From NCBI RefSeq assembly GCF_001039355.2, contig NW_019775613.1, forward strand, positions 526,613 to 590,612: DNA of 64,000 nt. Direction: 5' to 3'. The position numbers and the translations under genes were made by a program. This document shows positions 26,781-42,400 of this stretch, piece by piece (position 1 is the stretch's first letter; each line of letters starts with the position of its first letter). The notes beneath the pieces were generated by a model that searched no databases, had not been told where the DNA came from, and worked only from the letters and a program-made list of their open reading frames with translations. The stretch is from Lingula anatina (Eukaryota > Brachiopoda > Lingulata > Lingulida > Lingulidae).

Positions 26781-26833
<53 letters not shown>

Positions 26834-27330
26834 TGAAGTTAACTTTTCAGATACTACCATGACACTGATAGTTGGCATTGAGAGACAGCAAAATACTGGT
26901 CAACTAAAACTGCAACTGTTGATTGAAAAACCTATCAAATCTTTTATTATTATAACAAACACTAAACACATCATCCACATACCTGATCTGATAGTGACAG
27001 TCCTGCCCGAGGCATCCATGATAGTGAGGGGGTCATGACGTCTCTCTGTAGAACACTGGCGGTCAAATTCCACTCGCAAAGCTTCAGCACCTAAAGATAA
27101 TATATAGTGTATCATAGACTGTGCAACATTTCATCTAACTGGTTTCCAATAACAATATCAGATATACCTAAAATACAATAATCATTGCTGACAGTCGTAG
27201 AAATGTCTCACAACTTAAGAAATGTTTGAAGATACATTCTGATTGAGTTTTTCTATATACCTTTCCTTCACAGACAAGCATACATTAAGCAGTCAAGAAA
27301 ATAAATTCTGCATGAACTATCACACACACA

Positions 27331-27428
<98 letters not shown>

Positions 27429-30400
27429 AAATCACCTGGTATCTTCACATGGCCACTGAGTGAGGTATCATCAGTGTAGGGGTGCGAGCTCTCCTGTACC
27501 ACAGGCTGGGCAGCATTTCGAACCGACTCTCGATCCGCTGCCACGTCCTCCAATTCCGTCACACACAGTTCTAGCAACATCTCCTGGACTTGTGGGTAAG
27601 TCTTCCCCAGAGCCTTCAGCACACCAGACAGCGCCTCCTTGCCGTGAGCACCGGCACGACCAGCTACGGCCAGTTTGAGGAGATCAACCAGCATGCGGGC
27701 ATCGTTGGCGGTCAGTTTGGCCGTAAAGTCATCAAGGTCAGTGTGGGATGTTGAGTGGTCTGTCTCCTCTGGCTCGGCAACCTGGAGATAGTGGTTGTAT
27801 GAGATACTGTTGATTACGTTTGTAAAATTACATGATTTAAAGACAGTGTGATGGTAACAACTGCTACATCTCTTTGGATCTAATTTTGATCACTCCCATG
27901 CATTTATTTCATCAAGTATTTCTAACTCTTGTCAATATAATATATCACACGAACTTGACCCTTTACTAAGATAATACATATAAGTTATTGACCCTTTAAT
28001 AAGATAATACATATAGGTTAATATATTTTGAAATAGGGACAAAATTTCATTAAAAACTTACATTACAATCAAAATGAAAAACATTTTAAGCAATAAGTAA
28101 TCGTTACTGTGTGGTAATGTAATAATGTGCTATACAAGACTTAAAAACCACATGACTTGCCTCTTCTGTTGAGGTGACTGTCTCTGCCAGTATACTGGTG
28201 GTGGGACTGGCTGCCACTAAAGCATGGAATGATGGGAGGTGCTCTGGCCTTATGGGTGCTATTGCTGCCATCTGCTGGATTGTCTGAAAACAAGTGGAGA
28301 AGTCTGTTGAAAACAGAGCCAACTCTGCATGATTCGTCTGATAGAAACTATTTCTTTAGTCTAAACAGCATGATTAATTTCAATATCTTTTTATCACCAC
28401 CTTTGACCTTGTACATTATTATCATTTTTCTTTCACACATTTCACACTTGTTCAACCTGCATTTTTCCAAGATTAAACAGAAATAATATTGCATCTCTTA
28501 ACAAATATGCTTTCCATATCTACATTCATCCAGCATTCTGTTAATTAATACCTGTAGCTCTTGCTCCCCACTCCCACTGAGACTCCTAGGGCTCTCCACA
28601 GGAGTGGCCGACACTGGGGAGATACTGGCCGGGGTGGTCATCTTCCAGTTGTCCAGCCCTGGCACTGCACTGACTGTGTCTGGCTCCTTGGTCAGTGCTC
28701 CCACTATAGCACCTCTGAGATAATAATAATATTATTATTGTTATTATAATTGTATTAATAGTAAATAGAATAATTTAAAAATACAACCAAAAATTAATCA
28801 TTAAATCGGTTCATTTTTCAAAATGATTGATAATAGGGTTACCAATGAACTAAAAAAAAAAAAAAAAATTCAGAGACAGAAGACGTTTATTTTTTGCAAT
28901 CATAAATGTGTACATCTACGTCATCTTTTCACAGCCAAACTATCAATTTTTTTGTCAATAATGGATTATGGACCTCTGAAAAAGGACAGTGTTTACTGGA
29001 AAACCACCCTTTATATAAAGTTCTATAACTAACCTTGCATACATAATCTGCAGTGCAGTTAGAATATGTTTGAGGGCTTGCTGTTTGGAATAGCTGCTTT
29101 CTTGGGACAGAATGATCTTGGTCAGAGAGGGTCGGACACTGCTCTTTCCAATGGCGTTGTTAGGGGTGGGTGACACAGGGCTTTCCTCGGAACTACTATC
29201 TTCAACACCTGTGACATAAAAAATTGATTGAAGAATAAAATGTGCTGAACATTCACAGCAACAGGGCTAAGCTTGGCTTATCTTACCATGTTACTTATTA
29301 AAAATAATTTCCAATAAAATAAATTGAGAAGGAAAAGAAACATATTTGTCAAAGGAAAAACTACCACAAAATTTGCAGATGGCGTTTGTGAGATGTGCTG
29401 CCTTGTTCCTTTCAACACAGACTCAGAATAAGTTAAACAGAATGCAAAACAATCAACACAGAGTCACACTCACCCACAACAGATGCTCCCAGTGGATCCC
29501 TAGGTGTCCCAAACATGACAGGTTCGTGTGAGGAAGGAGCCGACATATCGGTCAGTGTCCAGGCCACACTGTGAGATGACCCACAGGCCACACGGGTGAT
29601 CTTATACCCCTCCAGTCCATGGACCAGAGCGGGCTTCTTGTTGACTGTTGTGGTGCCATTGCCTTGCTGACCATGGTCATTGTCACCCCAGGCATACACC
29701 TGAAATATTGCAGCAATACTTATTTGTTTATCTCTAATTTTCTTTACTGAACGAAATAAAATAATACCCAGGGCTTGACACATCCATTTTCGGTAAATAA
29801 TTTTTCTATATTTGGAGCTGGTCTTAACCTTTTTGGTATACATTTTTCTTACATCTATTCTGTACAGATTTGAAAATACATCATCTTCATTATCAATCAT
29901 TACCATTTCAGTTAACTATCACTGCTGCTATCATTTAATATTATAACTATTTTTTATAAGCATGAAATGTCTTTTCTGAAAAAAAAAAGAAAAAAACCAA
30001 CACACAACCCAAAAATATAAAAAAAATTGTAACAATAAGTATCTGGTAATGCATGTTTCATTTATGAATCAATCCAAACCCAAAGAAACCACCACCTACC
30101 TGTCCTTGATCCTGCACTGCCAGACAGTGTAAAGCTCCCACTGCCACATGAACTATTTTCTTGCCCTTCAGGCCCTCCACGAGCTGGGGTTTTCTCACAT
30201 GGGCATCTGTGCCATGACCAAGGCGAAAATAATCCCCCTTACCCCTATGGAGAACAATGCAAATAACTTAGTACAATACTTCCCAAGTTTTAAAAATAAA
30301 TCACAGAATCTGTCATTTTATTACTAATTTTATTTAAAAAATGATTTCCTTCCTCCAACACAAGAGTGCAAGATGAGCTGATATTAACCAGAAAATAACT

Positions 30401-33400
30401 TAATAAATATGAAATACAGTTGAAATATCAAATCCATTAACTGCACCAAATGTGACATTAAAAATAATCTACAAAAGCAAACTAAGTTAAATCTACTTTA
30501 CCCTGAATTTCAGAGACAGGTAATCTTTAACATCAGCATGCCTGATAATGGTTTGTTTCCAATAATCTCTGAAATTCAGGGCAGTTTCCTCTTACCATGT
30601 CCAGACCTCTCCTTCTTTGGTCAAAGCCAGCGAGAACTGTGCCCCACACTCTATCTGTATCACCCCCAGTCCTGTCAGTCTCTCAATGATGCGAGGCACA
30701 CTGCATCCTTCACTACCTCCGCGGCCAAGTTTCCCGAAATCTCCATCACCCCAAGAGTACACATGACCTTCATCTGTCAGTGCCAGGGTCTGGGCGTCTC
30801 TGCTTCCACAGGCGACCTGGACCACCCGCTTCCCAGCCAGACCCTTCACCTAGTAATACAGCAACCCAATTTCAAGTTATTAATCTAAGCACCTAAGACA
30901 GGTGGTTGTGTAATTGCAGAGCTTTGCTCAAGGCATCTATTACATTGTTAACTTTTCTTTTCGACTTAAGCTGATGTAAAGAAACCTTGGCCCACCACAT
31001 AGGGCTTCCATACTAAAATAATAGCCATATTACAGAAATACTACTTTCGAGGATTCAAAAAAGGAATAATAAAAAAGAATTTCATCAATTTAAAAACATT
31101 CAATATTAATTTACCCTTTCACTACTACATAACAGTGTAATTTCATCACTACAGGGCAAAGGCATACTATCAGGGTAGCACCAACCTGTTTAGGTCTTAG
31201 CTGTGTTAAGTTGTCCCCGTGTCCCAGGCGTCCATACTCCCCAAGGCCCCACGTGTACAGATCTCCATTAGATGAAATGGCTGCGCTGTGAGAGCTCCCA
31301 CACGCAATGTCACGCACACGCTTTGATCTTAAGGCTTCAATCAGCTTAGGTTTATCAGAATTGCTGAAATACAATCAATATATACAGGTATGGGCTATCT
31401 TACAAGTAAATATATTTCTCAATAAGGTATGTGCATGTCTCCTGACTCATGCAGTTATGCAGACAGACACAGGTCTGTGTATCGAGTACTTGTATACGTA
31501 TATGAATGCATCTGTGCAAGCATGTGCATATTAAATCTTATATAAAACCCCTTTTATATCTTTTAAATACACATTATATACATTTTTACAATATCTTGAG
31601 AAATATTTAGGAAATCATTTATTTTCTTTTTAAATCTTCAATCCTAACAGTGGGCATTTTAAACAGAATACTTACAACCTACTGAAGTGTCCCAGCTTTC
31701 CATCATCACCTTCTCCCCATGAAAACACCTTACCATCCACAGTTAAGGCAAGAGCATGCCGACCACCTGATATTAATATTAAACAATCCCTTAAAGTATG
31801 GTACACATAACATTTCTAAAAGAATCAAAATATTTTAGGTATCTCAGTATTTTCAATAAATGTATGTTTTACCTCAAAACACACCTGTACAGGAATATTT
31901 TCATCATTAAATTAGTGATTTCTTTATCTTTCTTATTATTTGTTAAATAAAATGAAATAAAAACATTCTAATTTCCTTAAATCAACAGCTTTCCCATGAT
32001 TTTTCTTTGACAGTTCTCAGAAAGAAATTTTCGATATTGCTTAGCTTTAACTAGAGTAAGCTCAGAGAGCAATTTATCCACTCGTCTTTACCTGAATGTA
32101 CTGCAACCTTTTTGATCACATACTGGCTCAGTGAGACCAGCTGTCTTGGAGTGGAGACATTCCCACTGGTAATACCCAGACCCAGTCTGCCATGTGTGGC
32201 TTCCCCACAGGCATACACCTTACCATCCTGAGTTACTGGAATATTATAATACAAGCCACATCAAATACTTTTGCTAAAAAAAACTCTATCAAAATATTAT
32301 TATCATCTGCACCTTGGTGTCTGGTTATGAGTACAAATTAAGGGGAAAATTGGATTTTTTTTACATTTAATTTGTTATCTAAAAATCATGTTTGGCTATT
32401 GATAATTAAATCGTAGAATACATATCACATTGTTTTTCCGTGCAAATTTACAAAGTTTTAGTACAATTTTCCTCATGATCTTAAAATGTTCCATATATTT
32501 ACTGAACATAATCATAAACAGTCACAGCTAGCACAGGACTTACCACAGAAGAGACTCTTGGATCCCCCTGCTATCTGGATACACTTCAGGGAAGAGTTAA
32601 ACTCATTTAAAGCTGGCATTTTGATCTGGAAAAAAACATAATGAAACAGATTAAAAACTACAATACATACAAATTTATAACTGTATCTAAAACTGGAACA
32701 AAATATTATATGATTTTAATATAGATAATATCTAATACTTAACCTTTTAAACTATTCATCTTAAGTGATTCTTTTGTTATAGGCAAAGGCTTTTAGATAT
32801 GATATGTTGGGTATAGAAGAATTACAGTAATTGTTGTTATTGTTATTATTATCTGAACTTGCTGAATCTTCTGAACTTGCTGTATCTTCTTCATTATAAA
32901 AATTCAGTAAAATAAATAAATAGTACAGAACACAAAACAATTTCCCACTCACTTTAGATCCTTTAGGCCCTCCAAGCTGGTCCTTATCATTCAGCCCCCA
33001 CACAAATACATGAGTCTGGATCTCCTTGTTACTGGACAGCTTCACCTTCTTGGTCTGCTGCTGGCTTGTCGTCTGCTCCTCCTCCTCTTCATCCGATTCC
33101 AGGAAAGGGAAGTTTCCAGCCATGTCATCCTCTTCGGCTCTCATCCTCCCTGAGATGGAGAGACCGTGAATCTTACAGTCGATGCCACTGCTGCGGCACT
33201 GCTTAATGGAGAGTTCGATGAATCTGAAATACTGCAATAAAATAGAGAGTTAATTTAGTAAAAGAATCTGTTGGAGTAAAGAATTTACAACTTCCAAGGG
33301 ATTTCGATATAATGTAATAAAATTAAAAATACCCTTTACAGAAATTTTACAATGAAGAGTGATATTCACATTCCTACCAAAACCATTTCATAAATCATTG

Positions 33401-36400
33401 GGGAATATATTTTTTTTTGGTATAATTGTTGAATTTGCTGAACATATCTCCTAATTATCTAACTTAAATCAATGACATCAAAGGGAAAAAGAAAATACCA
33501 TTTTTGCAGCTCAGATGCTAAAGCTGCACAGTCAAAATCCAACAGCACTTAAATATGCTGGAGTTACTTTTTAAAACACTGTCCAGTCTATGGTCATTCT
33601 TAATTGACCACCAGCCCTGACCTACCTCTGCCATGTCCTGCAGCAGGACAACAGTAGTGTCCAGTTGTCCCACATGTATTGTCCTTATCTCTTTCATGGA
33701 GTGGACAGTGTCCCCAGCACTGACTACCACCAGACTGGGCATGTAGCTGGAGTCTGAGGGCTCAACTCGCATGGTCAGCTTGGTGATAATCAGGTCTGGC
33801 TGCATCTCTAGCTTGATCCAGTGCTGAAAATGTCAAAAACAAATAAAATTGCAGCTCTGTTAAGAAAATACCTATAAGTGAATGCTATAAGGAGGATTCA
33901 AAATCCTTTTTTAACCAGTGTTTGGTTTTTGATTTTTTTAAATAATTCAGTATTTTTTTCCCCAAATTTTCCAAATTTTTGTATTTAATCTCTCTCATTG
34001 GGCTTAAAAGCATCAGCTTAATAAATTTGTTTAATTCTTAGCAGTGGCCTCCTTTTCCTTCCTATACCTTGCCCTGTGAGCCCGAACTTTGCCAGCAGCC
34101 TCCAGAGCCATCTATCAGTCTGTGTGCCTGGTTCTCTCTTGATGATACTGTCAGGTACTTGACACACCTGTGCCAGTCATCGATGTATGAGTCGGATGTG
34201 CCGCCTCCACTGATGTTAGAGTCGTTAAACCTACTGCGGTAACGGCTAGGTTTGCCAGCATAGATTGCAGGGCCACCTATGGACATATATCAAAATATAA
34301 ACTTATAGTTTTAAAAACAATCTTTTTATAGGTTTTGTTTTTTATCAGTACAGACTTCTCTTTTGTAGGGACTTCAAACTCCTTTTACAAGTTTCACCAG
34401 AGACACTGTTCACCTACATGGCATATTGAATATTCTACTCCGATTTGCTGACATATATAACCCAAAAGACTTACCCATATTTACCCAAAATAAAAGACAT
34501 GGTATTTTTTCTTTCTTGCCTAGTCTGGATGTTTATACTCAAATTACAATTACAACCTATTATTTTTTGTTTCATACCTGGGTCTGCAATCCTGTTGAAG
34601 GCATGCCTGTGGCTGCGTTTACTTCTGAAACAGTTCTCACAGAAATCAAAGTCATAGCATGTTTTACACTTGTACCTCGGCCCCATGATGGGAAACTGAC
34701 CACAGCCATCACATCTGCAATGATAAAAATAAATAAATAAATAAATAATGTTATATCATATTATTTCAATCCTTTGCACTAACAAAACATTTAATTTATA
34801 AACAGGGAGTAGCAGTTACTGTAATACTTTTTATACATGTGTAACTTTCAAAACTAAATATTTCTTTAACTTTGAAAATAAAAACCCACTGAACAGTTCA
34901 CATTAAAAGTGGCACTTTCAAGCCAGATCCAGGTTTTAACCAGTACATATGCTCTTGGTAAAATAAATAATACAGAACTTACGTGACACCAGGATGAGCA
35001 CTGGGCACCAGTTCCATCTCCGCCATAAGTCCTGTCCAGTGACTTTGTTGTGGAAAGTCCACAGTAACATCTTTACCACTGGCACTAATAGCTGAATTAT
35101 GTTTTTATATATTAATATTATGTCATTGTACAAATATATATCAAAATCAAACCAAAATTAAATATTAAAATACCACCATATTCATAGTGCCAGTCCAAAA
35201 TGGATTGAAGAAAATTTGGATGTATCTATCATATCAAACTACTATGGCAGATTCCCTGTGACAACTTATATACTGAATCTTTCAAGAAACTTTGTCAATA
35301 TATCTGTTATACCAAAATGCTTTGACATATTCCCCGTAACCCCTACCTGTGACAACTCCTATACTGTTATGTGTGACAGAACCCCATCTGTACTTTGGTG
35401 TTGTCACGCTCCTCTTGACCCGGACTCTGTCCCCAACCTTGATGTTCTGTTGTTGTGTGGCTGTGGGCAGTGCTACTGCTGTTGATGACCCTGTTGTCAC
35501 TGCTGGTACTGCAAAAAACAACACCCAATTTATGGAATAAATATCAGGAATAATCAGAACATGCTCATTTTGGGACTTGAACAACGTTGTAGGCCAAGAG
35601 TGAGCGAAGTCAGAGAGTTTGAAGTGATATGGCAAGATTGCTTTCCAGTCATTTCCAGAAATTTGTTTCTGTTCCAACAAAGCAGAGGATGGATACAACA
35701 GTATTAGTTTATATGGTCTATACAAATGGTTAGATTCAGCGTTGCTAATTGAGATGTAGTGTAATAGCATTAAAACTGCTGAGCAAAATGTTAGAGTCTC
35801 TTGGCCCATACAAAAAAGAACTTATCAACCAGTTAATCTCAGAGAACATTATATTTTATGTAGCTAAATCACATAATTGTTTTGCACAATCCAAAATCAT
35901 TCCTACAAATTTCCATATATCAAAGTTTGCCATAAGCTGAGATGAAATAAACCAAATATAATATACCAATTTGTTTAACAAATTGTCTTTTCAAAAGTAA
36001 ATACAATTTATCGATCTTCACTGAACAGCAAATATCAGTACTAAAAATAAATTCCTGCCAAAAAAAGTGGTCCCCAAAGATGACTTACTCTGTTGTCCAG
36101 GAGGTATGAATCCCAGCAGTTCTACATGGATGTACCTAACCCAGTAGAGACCTCCCTTCCTGGGCCACTCTGCCTGGATGTTCAGGTCATGAAGACCATC
36201 GCTGTCAAGCTGGAAAGTTAATAATTCGATTATGTTAATTTGTCCATCTGTATCAGTGTCTGAACAATTTTCTTAATGACCATGTACACCCCCCCCCCCA
36301 AAAAAAAAAAAAAATTATAAATAAAGGAACAGTGTAAACAGGCTGATGTAATATCAGCATGCTCTTTTTCTTTTAACTCTTATGTAAACAAACAGTAGCA

Positions 36401-39400
36401 CTACAACAGTAGAATAAACAGCCAACAACTTGAATGTTCTCATGTAAAATTATAACTTATAAATTATCATTATTATAATTATTATATCTATACAAATAAT
36501 TTAAGATATGTTATGGCATTAGCAGGTCTAGCTCCATGCCTAATTTCAAGTTAGCTTAATGTAAACCTTAAATCAAATGAGGAAAATTCATACTCGTCAT
36601 CTAGGACTGAAGTATTCAACATGCTTCAAGTAATTTCCTTTACTACCTACAGACAAAGTTCTGCTGAACTTCATACTTGCCTTCATAACTTTCCCAATAT
36701 CTCCTTCATGCACTTCTTCGTATGTCCTGCAGCACCTGACCATCATGCCCACTTGGATGTGGTCACTGAGATAGATGGCGTACTCGTCATTGTTAGCAAA
36801 CTCTGATCTGCGTTTGTATGGCGTGGCAGGCAATGGAGGTTCTATGGCAACCGCCTGAAAGTAATGAGTTATAAAAAGGACATAAGGATTGCTATTTACA
36901 CGTTCATTACTTGTCTATGACTTAATTTCTCTAATTTACAAATATGAGATATTAGGTTCCAAATATATTCCTACATTTATTTGGAATCTCATATCTTATC
37001 TTAGGTACCAATTATATTGCTACGTATTTTCAAAATATAATATATTGTTTCTTCCACATACTTTGATTCAAAAAAGTTATTCATGCTGCTCATGGAAATG
37101 TCTAAGAAATTTTAAAATCCTAAAATTTGATAATCCTTTTAACAGCAAATTTTTGTTTTGATTTTGAATTACAGACATGTAGATAATAATTTGCTCACAA
37201 GTTCAAAGTTCAAGAAACTATGATGTTCAATAATGCCTTAGCTCCCCTGACAATAGTCCTGTCACTAACACAGAAATCTAATCAATCAAACTATCCGTCT
37301 TATCTATCCCTACCTCAGCATATCCACCATCCAGGTCCTCCAGCTCATCAGACATGGATTCCGAATCAGAACACAGGTCTACAGAGGAGTCAGAGTCGCT
37401 GGAGGAGGAGGGGGGCTGGACATCGTGGTGTTCTAGTAACCAGCCCACCAAGGTCTCTGCACTGGGGGTGTCTGCACCTGGGGCACAGGCCCCTTCTGAA
37501 TATCACAGTGAAATAATGTTTTTCAGTTACCTGACCCATTTTAGATATTAGTTTTAAAATACATAGAGCATTGAAAATAAACTTAAATTCTTTGAAGAAT
37601 TCGACATCATAGGAATGAGCATATTTTTCAACTTCTTGGCAGTCATTAGAGTCATTAAGTATTAAATTAATATAAATTATACAAGAAGGAATTTATTCTT
37701 TTTACTTTAATTTCTTTCCAGATTAATTACAATTATACATTTTTTATCTATTTCTTAATATCATTAGATGCCAAGATACAAACCTAGAGCTTTCAATGCC
37801 ATCTCCACCCTTTTCCTAACGAACCCCATCTCCATCAACTGAGCCACAACGGGCACAGGAGGAGGACTAGGCGGCTTTATACGCTTAGGTTTCTGCAACC
37901 TAGCAACAATCTGAGATTCCTGGGGCTTTTGAGTAAACTTTGGTGCCTGTGGGGCAGGCTCGTTGTTTGCTTTGGTGTTGCTGTCAAGAACCGAGGCAGG
38001 TGCAGCAGCACCAAGGTCGCTGAGGTGTGAACTGGCCATAAGGGAGTCCTGGCTCTGACTGCTGTATGGATTGTTGGCCTGAGCTGTCAAGTGTTGACAA
38101 ACTGCCAAGGCTGCAGCCTGGAATAGAAAAACAATGAACTTATGACAAACATCCAATAATGATTATTGCTCAAATTACACCAGAATACAAGTAATTTCTA
38201 TTCCCAGAAAAATCTGAATGCAGATTAAAACGGTGCAAGATTATAGAGTTTAGATGGATGGACAAAACCCACTTCTAATTCCTGTCTTGAAAAGACAGCT
38301 TTGACTTGTGAGGGTTGGGTGGCTGCCAACATTAGCTGCTGCATCAGAAACTTGGGACCAGACTCAATCTCTGGACTAGTGTCCTCTTGGCCACCAGTAT
38401 CACTGCTGCCATCTACATCTGAAGTGGCTTGCACAGATACACTGTCTACAGGAATGGGTTGGAGTAGGATCTTGCGCAGGTTTTCTTGCTTACTGAACAG
38501 AGCTATTGCAGCTTTCAGAAGTCCAAGTTTCAGCTGTTGAATTTGAAGGAGTTTTAGCTGCACCATGTCTGTAAAAGATAGGTAAAGCTAAAACTAATGA
38601 AACTAAAAGTAATGAAACTAACAAAATCAAAAAAGACATACAAAGTTACATTAAAGAATTTCTTCAAAAACTTATATCTTAATATCTTATTTTTTATTAA
38701 ATTTTCATGAATCCTTAATAACATGTTTGCTGTTTACCTGTAAATTCCTCCAGTCATATTTTAAAAAAATCTGTAAGTTTTTCATTCAGCAAATTTTCAA
38801 ATCAAATCATATTCAACACTTAAAATTAAAGTAAGGGGATGTTGAACAGATCTGCGAGGAAAATGTGATGGAGGTCAACCAAAACTGACCAGAAGCAGAA
38901 GATGCTCCCTCTGCTGGCCCAGTTGATGCCTGTAAACTGGTCATGTGGTCCTTTTCCCTAGTGGTGGACATTATGGTGACCAGTTTGGTCCATATCTGTA
39001 ACAGACTGTCTGTGAGGGGCAACTGGTCAACCAGAAAACGACTGGACTTTATCTGAAATAAAAAAAGATTGTTCAAATTTATTAGATGTCTTGTGCAAAA
39101 AGATAAGGCAAGTTACATCTAAACATTCACTTTATAAGTTGTTTACTTGAAAATTGCCTTAAATGTTAATATTTTAATCTGTTTGTCTATTCTTTTTTTT
39201 TTGTTTGTTTGTTTGTTTTTTCAGAGTTTACGATGATATTCATTAGGAACAACAGATTAGAAAATTACAGTTACTGCATTGACAACATTTTCTTTCTCTA
39301 CACCAAATGCCATACACGCCACAAAAGATTCTTTTTATCTAGTCTTTTCCAACAGCATTAAAATGGAACAGAAATGAAATTTCACTTACTGGTTTAATCT

Positions 39401-42400
39401 CAGAAAGTTTAAACGTCCTGATCTCCTTGTTCTCATGGAACTGTAGAGTCACCTTCCCTCTGACATGTATTCTAGACACAGTAGCTAAACCACATTCCTC
39501 ATATGTGGCCAGTCCTCCCAAACGCACACGGTCATCCACCCCGCCTATCACTGCCAAGACGGCCAAGATGGACTTGTACACACTACTGGCTGTGGTGTCC
39601 TGTGAGCAAAAATAGACAGACTTGAAGGATTAAAATTCATATTCATTCCCTCAGCCCAAATATTCAAATTGCACTTCATATCAAAATCATACTTGTTAAT
39701 TTTATGTTTTATTTTACTCTCTTATCATCATTCAGTCTTATGTTCAATCTTCACCATAATATTTCAATACACCAAAGTATACAAATTAACAAAATTCCAA
39801 TGGTATTTCTGACCAAGCATCTAGTTGTGTAAAAACTGCCTAACTTTACAATTGCATTTACAATGTAATATGCATTAAGTACTTATAAATCTGAAAAAGA
39901 ATAAAAAATTAATAGTATTTATTAAGGGAACAATTCCAAGTTTCCCCTCACCTGTTTCCCAGTGAGCAGTTCAGCAACGGTGCCTAACTGGTTGCATAAA
40001 AACTTATTGATATGAGGGTTCCAGGCATCATGGCCGTGAAGGCAGCGTAGAAGACTCACCACCTCCTCAGCTATTGTACTGGAGTAAGAGGCAGTCAGGG
40101 AAACAGGGGCCTTGATCTTTTTACTGGCCTTGGAATAAGAATCTGTGGAAGGAATAATGAAAAGAGAAAAAAAAAACACATGAAAAAAGATTAAAGTTCA
40201 GAAGAGAAAAAATGAATGCTTCCAGGGGAATATGTCAGGAGCGGATCCAGAGCTATTTTCTGACAGTCTTCCAAATTATCTTTGTTGATCAATCCTCCAA
40301 TTTTGACCGTCTTCCAACAGAAAAAATTACATACCTATCTATGTAAACCTGAAAATTTGACCGTCTTCTGGAAGACCCAGAAGACGGCCTAAATCCGCCC
40401 CTGTATGTGGATGGACAATTTCAATGGAACTAAAAAATTAACAATTGTCCCCAAAAAGGAAGCACAGTATTTTTTAAGAAATGATGCAAAATTTTATCAA
40501 TAAATCTAAATCATACCAGGGCAGTTGACACAGACTCTAACCTGAGAATCAAAAGTAAATCTTCAATATCTCCACTACTTCTGAGGTATCACTGTACAAA
40601 ATACCTGAAATATTAACTTGGAATTTCTTCTCAAAATAACATCTTCTTAGTATACCAAATATTTAATATTTTCTTAAAATAATCTGGTGCTTACCCTGTG
40701 TAGTGAGGGTTGGATCTGAATCACAGGTCATCAAAACATGTCCCAAAAGACTGAACAGTCTGCTGATAACTTCTGTCATCTTAGACCTGTCCACTCCACT
40801 GTCCCAGGCTGGCAGCACTCTTCTCAGCAAACGTAGTGTTAAAATCTGGAATTTCAGCACATTAAAATAAATTGTTTGCTTTGTGTGTCAATGGGTGTGT
40901 CACTTGACAAGGCCTGGAAAAGTGTTGCTGTATATGCATCATGCAGCTCTAACCTTTGCAATATAAGAGAAGATTGAAATCACAAAAAACCCACAAAGTC
41001 AATCAGAAAGACCACAATCTTGTTTTAATATTTTGTACCTTACCCAAAGTTAAACACCTAATTAAATACTTCTTCAAGAAGTGTTTATACCATTTGTTTA
41101 AATGTACTTGTAGAGGTGTAATGTCTGTCAAGATATTTGTAGTGTTACAAACATCATCCCAACTGGAGACCTAAACATCTTCCAAAAGAAGATAATCATG
41201 AAAAGACTGTCATGCATCTATTAGTGATAATAGGACATGCCATACCTGTCTAGGCAAATTCCTTGGCTCAGAGGGGTCCTGGTCCTCAGTGAGTATTCTA
41301 ATCAGGAGTTGGATCCAGGGGTGTGTGCTGAGGGCCTTACACAGACTGGGACTGTGTGCCAGACTGGAGATAAAGCCCAGGCTGCCCCAGCTGTAGTACT
41401 GCTCTCTGGCAATTAGTATCTGGGTGGAGTTAGTGTCTGGAATTTAGATAACAAGATATTAAAAATTTTGTGACTGTAAATGAATCAGATGATGTTCATT
41501 GACCAAACTATGCTGATTCAAAATTTGTCTTGAAATCTGGAGATACTTGTAAAAAAATAATTTTTAAAAAATTTCCAATATTTCATTAAGTCATAACTTA
41601 AACAGATGTCAATCAAATTTTTTTAGTAATAATATCAATAAATCATTTAAATTAGGGAAAATGATGTGGGACTGATATCTTGTTGAAGACAGAGCCAGTT
41701 TTTAATCCATTTTCAAAACCTTTAAATGTAATATCTTAAACCTGGCATAGATCTTCAACTTCCATAACAGTGATTTTCCAAAAGATATAAACTGCTCTGA
41801 CAGTAAATATAATTTAACATCATCAATTCACAGCTTACTGAGGCCACTGTTACACCCGGCCTCCACAATATTTCTGACCAGTCCACACAGTGTACAGATG
41901 GCCTCCTCCAAGACCTGCTCCGCATGGACGCTGGTCATTATGGCCACACTCTTCAGGAGCTGTGTGGTCACACAACGGAGCAGGGCAGTGGGATGTTTAC
42001 GCTCTCTTCTCTCATTGTCTGCTACTGTATTATGTAATAAAGAAATACATAAAATTGCATAAATAAAGATACAAAATTAGGTATTAATATGAAGGTAGGT
42101 AAAAATGTACGCTGAAAGCCAACTAGCTTACTTTCAGAATGTTTCTTTTGATATATATTCAATTAACAATTCAGTCATTGTTGGGAAAACAATTAGGAAA
42201 TGCAAATTACTGGCTGGACATGACCAGTTCTGGGTGAAAAACTAGGCAAGGTTGGGAAGAGGTCCAGCAGCAGACAATACCTACCAACATCATCATCTTC
42301 TTCCTCATCCTCTTCAGTGGACATCTGTGGAGGCTCAGCCAGCTTCAGATCATACTTCCCTTCCTTCCCCATTCTGTAGGAATTAGTACTGCCTGTGTCC

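Noticed and set aside
27243-27694. Frames extended by Thr-His or Cys-Val repeats
   Set aside because: The repeated part is the (CA)n microsatellite; only the HERC2 exon 27436-27781 is real.
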